11,805 nt of DNA from DATFYI01 sp035315125 (GTDB lineage Bacteria; Chloroflexota; Anaerolineae; Anaerolineales; Anaerolineaceae), in assembly GCA_035315125.1 (NCBI GenBank), contig DATFYI010000221.1, forward strand, positions 1 to 11,805. The letters run 5' to 3'. Positions 6,493 through 11,805 of this stretch are shown piece by piece (positions within the stretch are counted from its first letter, which is position 1; every line of letters begins with the position of its first letter). The notes beneath the pieces were generated by a model. That model did no database searches. It worked only from the letters and a program-made list of their open reading frames with translations, and was not told the DNA's origin. Position numbers and translations under genes: made by a program.

Positions 6493-8079
6493 CTAGAATG
6501 ATTGCCAAACCCATTTTCCCCCAACCATTGTTGCTTCAGGTTTTATGCGGTAGATTTCTTGGGCGGGTATTGAAAATGGATCCAGGTCTAAGACAATTAA
6601 ATCGGCAAAGTAACCTGGCTCGAGCTTTCCTAAGCGGTTTTCAAGGCCGGCCGCATAAGCCGCTCCCTGCGTATAGGCGTTGAGAGCTTCCAATAATGTC
6701 AGGCGCTGTTCGGGATACCACCCTTCCGCTCCAGGGCTGCCGTCTGCCCGGCGGCGTGTGACGGCAGCGTGCAAGCCCCAAAATGGGTTAGGGCTTTCAA
6801 CCGGCGCATCTGACCCGAATGCTAAGTGAACGCCGCGTCCTAATAATGACTGCCAGGTATAAGAAAATGCAGCTCGTTTGCCCCAATGCAGGTCGGCGAT
6901 CAGCATATCAGACGTAGCATGGATGGGTTGCATAGAAGCAATGATGTCGTATTTTGTCAAGCGATCCAGGTCTTCTGGATGAAGCAATTGCACGTGTTCA
7001 ATGCGGTGGCGAAGATGCGGAAGGGCTTGTTGGTCCTCAAAGATACGGATTTGGGCGTATCCGTTGATTACTTCATGATTGGCGCGATCGCCTATGGCAT
7101 GTATGGCTATACTTAATCCATTGTAGGTGGCTTTTCGACCAAATTCTGCTATCTGTTCGGCATCCAACATCAACAAGCCAGCGTAATCCAGCTCGTTCTC
7201 ATAAGGTTTGAGCATAGCAGCCGTACGAGGTCCCAGGGCACCATCTGCAAACATTTTCACAGAACCAATACGCAGGAACTTGCTTCCAAAACCTGATTGC
7301 AGCCCAATTGCAATAGCGTGGTATATATTGTCGAGCGGGATGCTCTTGACCATTCTCAAATGAAGTTGATGACTCTGGTCCAGGGTTTCAAGAGCGGAAA
7401 AACAACTGGCCTGGTCGAAATCATGGGCGCCAGTTAAACCCATCTTCCACATCTCTGTTTGAGCTGCCAGGATTGCCTGGCTTGTTTGTTCGAGTTTTGG
7501 TTTAGGTAAAATTGATTCAATTAGGGCAACGGCAGTTTCAAATAAGATACCGGTTGGTTTCCCTCCAGCATCTCGCTCTATTTTGCCGTCAATTGGGTCG
7601 GATGTATCAGAATTTATACCTGCCAGACGGAGAGCTGCGGAATTTGCCCAACCTGCATGTAAGGATTTCGTTGTGAGATAGACCGGGTTGTGGGGAGCGA
7701 CCCGGTCTAACATTTGTGCGTTGCCAGGCCCTTCTGCCCAGATATTTTGGTTCCAACCATGACCTAAGATCCAATCATCTGCTGGCACTCGTAAAGCCCG
7801 CTCGGCAACTCTTTGTAAACATTCCTGGCGGGTTGGGGTTTCGCAATCAATTCGCTGTAACGCCAGGGCATAGTTTTGCAGGTGTATATGGGCATCTGTC
7901 AGCCCGGGCCAAACCGTTTTTCCTGCTAAATTGATTTTGTCTGTTCGTAACCCGGCTTCGGCCAGAATTTCATCGTCATTTCCAACAGCCAGAATGCGAT
8001 CATCGTCTATTAATATCGCAGTTAATGTGGATTTTTGTGGATTCGGCGTAAAGATCTTTGCGTTGTAAAGAATCCTCAT
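6493..8079 (-). CDS. YtcJ-like metal-dependent amidohydrolase (Amidohydro_3)
   Basis: A 528-residue cytoplasmic hydrolase of the amidohydrolase superfamily, YtcJ/NfdA type, a usual length for the group. Metal ligands are visible in order: H64 and H66 (GLTDAHIHLQNY), probable carboxylated K275 (VKMFADGALGPRT), H327 (IAIHAIGDRAN), H362 (HRIEHVQL) and D424 (FGSDAPVESPNP). N- and C-terminal beta-sandwich pieces flank the barrel (1-57; 493-528, with GYFADLIVLD). Members hydrolyse amide or formamide bonds, and the substrate cannot be predicted from sequence. The ATG at 8079 is preceded by AAGGA six bases upstream, inside the end of parB, with only two bases between the genes, so it is co-translated with parB. 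No functional link to partitioning or to the kinases is evident; the gene may simply share the operon. Confidence 0.92.
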   Translation of the reverse strand: MRILYNAKIFTPNPQKSTLTAILIDDDRILAVGNDDEILAEAGLRTDKINLAGKTVWPGLTDAHIHLQNYALALQRIDCETPTRQECLQRVAERALRVPADDWILGHGWNQNIWAEGPGNAQMLDRVAPHNPVYLTTKSLHAGWANSAALRLAGINSDTSDPIDGKIERDAGGKPTGILFETAVALIESILPKPKLEQTSQAILAAQTEMWKMGLTGAHDFDQASCFSALETLDQSHQLHLRMVKSIPLDNIYHAIAIGLQSGFGSKFLRIGSVKMFADGALGPRTAAMLKPYENELDYAGLLMLDAEQIAEFGRKATYNGLSIAIHAIGDRANHEVINGYAQIRIFEDQQALPHLRHRIEHVQLLHPEDLDRLTKYDIIASMQPIHATSDMLIADLHWGKRAAFSYTWQSLLGRGVHLAFGSDAPVESPNPFWGLHAAVTRRRADGSPGAEGWYPEQRLTLLEALNAYTQGAAYAAGLENRLGKLEPGYFADLIVLDLDPFSIPAQEIYRIKPEATMVGGKWVWQSF

Positions 8080-8081
8080 CT

Positions 8082-8936
8082 TTATTCCTTCAAAATCCGT
8101 TTAAGAACAGCATCCAGGTCATCATCGGAATAATAATAAATAACCAGGCTACCTCCATTTTTACCATGACGCAGAGTAACCTTAGTATCAAAATAGTTTC
8201 TCAAACGTTCTTCCACAGCTTTGATTTCGGGTGTAGTGGGTGACTTGGACGGCCTTCCCATTTTTTCGCCACTAAATTTTCGAACCAACTCTTCAGTTTT
8301 TCGTACATTCAGGCCATATTTCGAGATCGTTTCCAGACACGCGACCTGAGCTTGAGGACTATTAAGCGCCAGGAGAGCCCGAGCATGGCCTTCACTAATC
8401 CTTCCTTCTGCCAAAGCCTTCCTGATGGTTTCAGGCAGCTTCAACAGACGCAGAGTATTGGTCACTGAGACCCGGCTTTTACCAACTCGACTGGATATCT
8501 CTTCATGAGATAATTTAAACTCCTCGTTTAACTGCCGATATGCTTCGGCTGTTTCTAATGGTGTCAGGTCTGACCTTTGAACATTTTCGACCAGAGCAAG
8601 CTCTAGGCGTTCCTGATCAGTCACCTGCCGGATAACCACCGGAACGAATTCGAGGCCAGCCATTTGGGCGGCTCGCAAACGGCGTTCCCCGGCAACCAAA
8701 ATGTACTGCTCGTTTTGGGGTTCGTAGGTAACTAATAAAGGTTGTAACACGCCGTGTTGCCGGATCGAATCAGAAAGCTCTTGTAGCCCATCACGGTCCA
8801 GAACATGACGAGGTTGCAGCGGGTTAGGAATGATTTTGTCGACCGGGATAAACAGCGAATTCCCGTCTCCAACGGAAGCACTGCTTCCTGGAATCAACGC
8901 ATCTAATCCTTTTCCTAAACCACCTTTTCGTGCCAT
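8082..8936 (-). CDS. parB: Chromosome-partitioning protein ParB (Spo0J)
   Basis: A 284-residue ParB/Spo0J. The extreme N-terminus RKGGLGKGLDALIP is the peptide that stimulates the ParA ATPase. The CTP-binding domain follows, with PNPLQPR (37-43), the C-motif GERRLRAA (83-90) and ENVQRSDL (117-124). The parS-reading helix-turn-helix is at about 142-165 (EISSRVGKSRVSVTNTLRLL), then EGRISEGHARALL. A charged linker around 222-238 leads to a C-terminal dimerisation domain ending LDAVLKRILKE. It loads as a CTP-dependent sliding clamp at parS and works with ParA to place replicated origins. It begins 12 nt after parA. No good parS site was found in the window, so its binding sites must lie elsewhere. 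Confidence 0.96.
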   Translation of the reverse strand: MARKGGLGKGLDALIPGSSASVGDGNSLFIPVDKIIPNPLQPRHVLDRDGLQELSDSIRQHGVLQPLLVTYEPQNEQYILVAGERRLRAAQMAGLEFVPVVIRQVTDQERLELALVENVQRSDLTPLETAEAYRQLNEEFKLSHEEISSRVGKSRVSVTNTLRLLKLPETIRKALAEGRISEGHARALLALNSPQAQVACLETISKYGLNVRKTEELVRKFSGEKMGRPSKSPTTPEIKAVEERLRNYFDTKVTLRHGKNGGSLVIYYYSDDDLDAVLKRILKE

Positions 8937-8948
8937 ACCCCTTGCCTT

Positions 8949-9740
8949 TTATACTTCCAGGACCGGAATGTGGATACCATCTTTTTCGAGCACTTCTCTG
9001 GCGAGATTGGCATAGGCTTTTGCCGCGGCCGATTCAGGGGCATAGACTGAAATGGGTTGCCCGTAGGAAGGAGCCTCGGCCAATCGAATACTGCGAGGAA
9101 TTATTGTTTGAAAAACCTGATCGGGAAAGAAGCGCCGCACTTCATTTACCACGTCTAATGCCAGGCGGGTACGTCCATCATACATGGTCAGGATTACACC
9201 CCGCACCTGTAGATCAGTAAAAAGGGATGTCCGCACCCGGTTTATGGTTTGGGTAAGCTGTCCCAATCCTTCCAGAGCCAGGTATTCACATTGAACAGGA
9301 ATTATGACGCCGTTCTGGGCAGCCACCAGGCCATTGACCGTCAAAATGCTCAATGAAGGTGGGCAGTCGATCAAAATATAATCGTAACGATCCAAGACAG
9401 GCGCCAATGCTTCCTTAAGCCGATATTCGCGTTTGGGTATGTCCATCAGCTCAACTTCTGCACCTGCTAATGCAGGGGATGAAGAGAGAAGGGAAATCTT
9501 AAAACGCGGATTATGCAGGATTTGAGGCGCCAGGCTTGCAGCGCCGATCAGTACTTCATAAGTGCCAGTTTTGACAGTACGCTTATCAACCCCCAGTGAA
9601 GAGGTTGCATTGGCCTGTGGATCCAGATCAACCAGGAGGATACGCTGGCCAAAATATCCAAGGTAAGCACCTAGATTAATTGCGGATGTGGTTTTACCAA
9701 CACCACCTTTTTGGTTGACGAGCGTAAATACACGTGCCAT
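8949..9740 (-). CDS. parA: Chromosome-partitioning ATPase ParA (Soj)
   Basis: A 263-residue ParA/Soj ATPase of the MinD/SIMIBI class. It has the deviant Walker A KGGVGKTT (11-18) with signature K11 and catalytic K16, the A' motif LLVDLDPQANAT (D38, D40), and Walker B YILIDCPPSL (D125). The C-terminal part has GVILTMYDGRT and IPRSIRLAEAPSYGQPI, typical of chromosomal Soj rather than plasmid ParA. There is no N-terminal helix-turn-helix, so it is the short type Ib-like form that binds DNA non-specifically when ATP-bound. A ribosome site (AGAGG, nine bases upstream) lies in the end of pfkB, whose stop is only three bases away. ParB follows as its partner. A CpaE/TadZ role is unlikely because Walker A is canonical for Soj and there is no receiver-like N-terminus. 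Confidence 0.96.
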   Translation of the reverse strand: MARVFTLVNQKGGVGKTTSAINLGAYLGYFGQRILLVDLDPQANATSSLGVDKRTVKTGTYEVLIGAASLAPQILHNPRFKISLLSSSPALAGAEVELMDIPKREYRLKEALAPVLDRYDYILIDCPPSLSILTVNGLVAAQNGVIIPVQCEYLALEGLGQLTQTINRVRTSLFTDLQVRGVILTMYDGRTRLALDVVNEVRRFFPDQVFQTIIPRSIRLAEAPSYGQPISVYAPESAAAKAYANLAREVLEKDGIHIPVLEV

Positions 9741-9743
9741 TTT

Positions 9744-10601
9744 TCAAACCCTCTGAATAATATCCTGCATGCTGGCCTGCACTTCGGCAGTGGTTGGAAT
9801 TCCTTTCAAACCAGGGCGTGTAACAGAGTTGGCGGCCAGCAAGGTAGCAAACCGGGCTGCTTCCCAGGCGTCGTGCGTGTTATAGAAACGTACAAAAAAA
9901 GCAGTTGCAAATATATCGCCAGCACCAATCTCATCGACTACATTTTTTTTGGGTGGAATAAATCGCCGTAATTCACCGTTCCAATAAACTCGCGCTCCTG
10001 TTGCGCCCTCGGTGACTGCCAGGGCACGGATAGATGACATCATATCTTCAATCCGGTTTTCATCGTTGTCTACGTCTTCGACGCTAAAGACTGCGGCCGA
10101 GACCTTCTCTAAGACATACGAAGCTTCGGGCCATTCACTAAAATGGACTCTCTTATCTTTATCCCACCCTCGAAAATAGCCCTGAAGCGTCATTCCAATG
10201 AACGAATCAGGAAAGATGCGAATCAGATTGGTATCTACTTCTTGATCAACAGGCCCAAAATGGACAATCGGGGTATTTCGCCAGGTTTCTGGAATCAGGC
10301 TGGTATCCAGTATGGCGGCCCGGTGATGTAAATATTGGATCCGACCCTTTGGAGTGATAATATTTTCAAAAGTGGTTGTGTATTCAGAGTCTAAGGCTGA
10401 GATTGCAATGCCATCTAACTCATTGAGCGCTAGAGTACTCTCGCAGGCTGTAACTATGCCAACCCGCATTCCTAGAGCCTTGGCAGTTAATGCTGAATAT
10501 GAGGCCGTACCCCCAAGCAATGGGCCTTCAGCAGTGAGATCCTGTGTCACATGACCAATTACCAGGTAATCAATAGGTTCAATCGGGGTTAAATTTCGCA
10601 T
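9744..10601 (-). CDS. PfkB/ribokinase-family carbohydrate kinase
   Basis: A 285-residue kinase of the PfkB (ribokinase) family, slightly short for the family. The N-terminal glycine pair for substrate binding is in GPLLGGTASYSALTAKALG (27-45). The C-terminal signature is VVDEIGAGDIFATAF (221-235), holding the anion-hole G226-A-G228 and catalytic base D229; E224 replaces the common T of DTxGAGD. AVTEGATGARVY (195-206) forms the ATP-side strand. It phosphorylates a sugar or nucleoside using ATP, but the substrate cannot be read from sequence. It is the first gene of the large operon, and parA begins three bases after its stop. No Shine-Dalgarno precedes the ATG; a TATAAT ends exactly six bases before it, which suggests a leaderless message. 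Confidence 0.88.
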   Translation of the reverse strand: MRNLTPIEPIDYLVIGHVTQDLTAEGPLLGGTASYSALTAKALGMRVGIVTACESTLALNELDGIAISALDSEYTTTFENIITPKGRIQYLHHRAAILDTSLIPETWRNTPIVHFGPVDQEVDTNLIRIFPDSFIGMTLQGYFRGWDKDKRVHFSEWPEASYVLEKVSAAVFSVEDVDNDENRIEDMMSSIRALAVTEGATGARVYWNGELRRFIPPKKNVVDEIGAGDIFATAFFVRFYNTHDAWEAARFATLLAANSVTRPGLKGIPTTAEVQASMQDIIQRV

Positions 10602-10607
10602 GGTTAA

Positions 10608-10613
10608 ATTATA
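10608..10613 (-). promoter_or_regulatory. Probable -10 element of the pfkB-parAB operon (leaderless start)
   Basis: TATAAT on the minus strand is followed by TTAACC and then the ATG at 10601. With the usual six-base gap the first transcribed base would be the A of the start codon. No Shine-Dalgarno is present, in agreement with a leaderless message. The -35 region (CAATTA or ACAATT at 17-18 spacing) is poor. The 98-nt gap upstream (10602-10699) shows no other clear signal and no convincing terminator for the zinc-ribbon gene, so read-through from that gene is also possible. Confidence 0.5.
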
Positions 10614-10699
10614 TCTGGAAAATAATGTTCTAATTGTGGATGAAGAGTGAGAATCGAGAAGCTACCCTCACCCAGTCGAGAAAAAAACTGACGCAAAAA

Positions 10700-11203
10700 T
10701 TATTCGTTATTATCCGTGGGTAGGGCGCTGAGTGCTTCATCCATGGTCATATTTTCGCGGCGCATGCCCGGTGCAGGCGTCCCACAATAAGGGCAGAGAT
10801 TCCAGGGTAGTTCCATCAGCTTACCACATTGGTGACAGCGCTTTTTCAAAAGGGTATGGCAATTAGGACAGGCAACCCACTCTGACTGAACACGCCGCCC
10901 ACAACCTGGGCAAAGCTGGCTGTCTTCGATTCCTTGTAGGAGCGCTTCCTCCTCAAGCGACTTTTGGTATTCTTCTTCCAGGGTGTGCGGGGGGCGTATG
11001 ATTAAGTAGACCAAAATGCCGGGTAAAAAGAGAATCGCCACCACCAGAACGGCCAGAATGCGAATGAGAGGGTCGCGAGTTCGGTTTCGGATGTCACGAT
11101 AAGTCCATACCAAAAGGCTCAACCATAATGCAGCTAGAAAAGCAGCGCCAAATGCAGTAGAAATCTTAATTAGGTTGCTTAATACTGCTGGGTCAAGACT
11201 CAT
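10700..11203 (-). CDS. Membrane protein with two transmembrane helices and paired zinc ribbons
   Basis: A 167-residue protein of unknown function. Two hydrophobic helices are at about 13-34 (TAFGAAFLAALWLSLLVW) and 47-69 (ILAVLVVAILFLPGILVYLI), joined by a basic loop (YRDIRNRTRDP) that should lie in the cytoplasm only if both ends face outward. By the positive-inside rule, that loop inside would put the C-terminus outside, although zinc ribbons are normally cytoplasmic, so topology is uncertain. An acidic helix (74-92) leads to a double zinc ribbon: C98/C101 with C112/C115, then C123/C126 with C137/C140, each pair ten residues apart. This matches DZANK/double-zinc-ribbon modules. It has its own extended -10 promoter and ribosome site (GGAGAG). 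It may scaffold proteins at the membrane; no enzyme motif is present. Confidence 0.85.
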   Translation of the reverse strand: MSLDPAVLSNLIKISTAFGAAFLAALWLSLLVWTYRDIRNRTRDPLIRILAVLVVAILFLPGILVYLIIRPPHTLEEEYQKSLEEEALLQGIEDSQLCPGCGRRVQSEWVACPNCHTLLKKRCHQCGKLMELPWNLCPYCGTPAPGMRRENMTMDEALSALPTDNNE

Positions 11204-11222
11204 AGTTCTCTCCGATGGTGAA

Positions 11223-11231
11223 ATTATAGCA
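11223..11231 (-). promoter_or_regulatory. Extended -10 promoter for the zinc-ribbon gene
   Basis: The minus strand reads TGCTATAAT, a perfect extended -10 element identical to that at 1758-1766. Transcription would start near 11216, just before the GGAGAG ribosome site (11213-11208), giving a very short leader. The -35 region is weak. It lies just downstream of the terminator of the preceding gene, as expected for a new transcription unit. Confidence 0.6.
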
Positions 11232-11262
11232 TGGATATGAATGGAGAGTACTCAAAGTGGAG

Positions 11263-11308
11263 CAAAAAGGGATTTTCCGGTTTATCCCCCTTTATCCGGA
11301 AAATCCCT
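11263..11308 (-). terminator. Rho-independent terminator after the GIN-domain gene
   Basis: A perfect inverted repeat of 13 bp (AGGGATTTTCCGG at 11268-11280 and its complement at 11296-11308) encloses a 15-base loop. On the minus strand the second arm ends in CCCT and runs into a T tract (TTTTTG). It starts 19 nt past the TAA at 11330-11328. Stem, loop and T tract all fit an intrinsic terminator for the gene to its right. Confidence 0.85.
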
Positions 11309-11327
11309 GAAGAAGGTTATATACGAT

Positions 11328-11805
11328 TTATTGGTTGCCCAAGCTATTTATTTTTCCTGACCCGCTGATATTTTGTGTTAACTTTGGTTGACCGTAATAA
11401 TTGACCGATCCGGCCCCAGAAATTGTGATGTCCAGGTTGTTTTTTGACCAAATCGTAGTATCCCCATCGCCGCTAATATGAATTATTGCCTGATCGCTTG
11501 CCAATTTTGCGGCATTGTAATGAGCCATGCCACTGATTACGATATTCTGGCTTGTTACTGTTCCGGAAATCTGGCAATCCGCTCCGCCGCTAAAATTCAA
11601 ATCCAACGTTTGGGCATTCAACGTTCCAATATTGATCTTGGAGGTGCCGCTTGAAATCAGGCTAAAGCTGTCTGTGGTGATCTGGTCGGCGCTGACGGTA
11701 GCTGACCCAGAAATATTGACCCCATTTAAGTTTTTATAGTTCACATAGAATTTTATCGGTTTAGTGGGGTTGATTGAATTTCTCCAGTCCTGGTCTTTGA
11801 AATCG
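11328..11805 (-). CDS. GIN-domain (DUF2807) beta-repeat protein, 5'-truncated by window edge
   Basis: The frame is open from the right edge to TAA at 11330-11328, giving about 158 residues of the C-terminal part. A GTG at 11744 is a possible start, but in-frame sequence upstream (FKDQDWRNSINPTKPIKFYV) reads as protein, so the gene very probably begins outside the window. Seven or so copies of an ISG turn recur about every 15-25 residues (VNISGSATV, LNFSGGADCQISG, IVISGMAHY, IHISGDGDT, ITISGAGSV, QNISGSGKI), the pattern of the head GIN domain, a right-handed beta-sheet/helix fold found in secreted or surface proteins. A signal peptide would be in the missing part. Function is unknown; an adhesin-like or envelope role is only a family guess. 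Confidence 0.82.
   Translation of the reverse strand, partial: DFKDQDWRNSINPTKPIKFYVNYKNLNGVNISGSATVSADQITTDSFSLISSGTSKINIGTLNAQTLDLNFSGGADCQISGTVTSQNIVISGMAHYNAAKLASDQAIIHISGDGDTTIWSKNNLDITISGAGSVNYYGQPKLTQNISGSGKINSLGNQ

Noticed and set aside
6991..6996. CACGTG as a possible parS core
   Set aside because: The flanks (AATTG and TTCAA) do not match the GTTTCACGTGAAAC consensus; the bases encode the conserved HV of the amidohydrolase His motif.
9731..9736. CACGTG at the parA start as a possible parS core
   Set aside because: The flanks do not match parS, and the bases are explained by the ParA start codons (ATG GCA CGT GTA).

Overview
The window looks like chromosomal DNA of a Chloroflexota bacterium, most likely class Anaerolineae. 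This is inferred from the protein types: a GIN-domain beta-repeat protein, a zinc-ribbon membrane protein, a GAF histidine kinase without membrane segments, a lone CpaF ATPase, and an acetyltransferase with an N-terminus I associate with Anaerolineae. Base composition is moderate and even. No tRNA, rRNA, CRISPR, insertion sequence or prophage gene is visible. Every supported gene lies on the minus strand, so the window is transcribed from right to left.

Right edge (11805 to 10700): the 3' part of a GIN/DUF2807 protein ends at a clear rho-independent terminator. A two-helix membrane protein with paired zinc ribbons follows, driven by its own extended -10 promoter.

Centre (10601 to 1814): nine genes with gaps of 48 nt or less form one likely operon: pfkB-family sugar kinase, parA, parB, YtcJ-like amidohydrolase, histidine kinase with a GspE/MshEN-like N-terminus, GAF histidine kinase, OmpR-type response regulator, a 95-residue protein of unknown function, and CpaF. 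A TATAAT placed exactly six bases before the pfkB ATG suggests a leaderless transcript. The operon joins chromosome partitioning (ParA/ParB), cytoplasmic signalling (two kinases, one regulator) and a secretion/pilus ATPase. CpaF is broken by a one-base deletion inside its Walker A motif. The break sits just upstream of a GGGAAAA heptamer in the phase needed for -1 slippage, so sequencing error, recent mutation and recoding all need to be separated.

Left part (1766 to 1): a second operon with its own extended -10 promoter encodes a tandem-XRE DNA-binding protein, a TPR protein and, at the window edge, a truncated GNAT acetyltransferase that has no stop codon inside the window.

The strongest candidates for something new are the disrupted CpaF P-loop, the MshEN-like histidine kinase that may sense cyclic di-GMP, and the linkage of ParAB to a two-kinase/one-regulator module plus an orphan CpaF.
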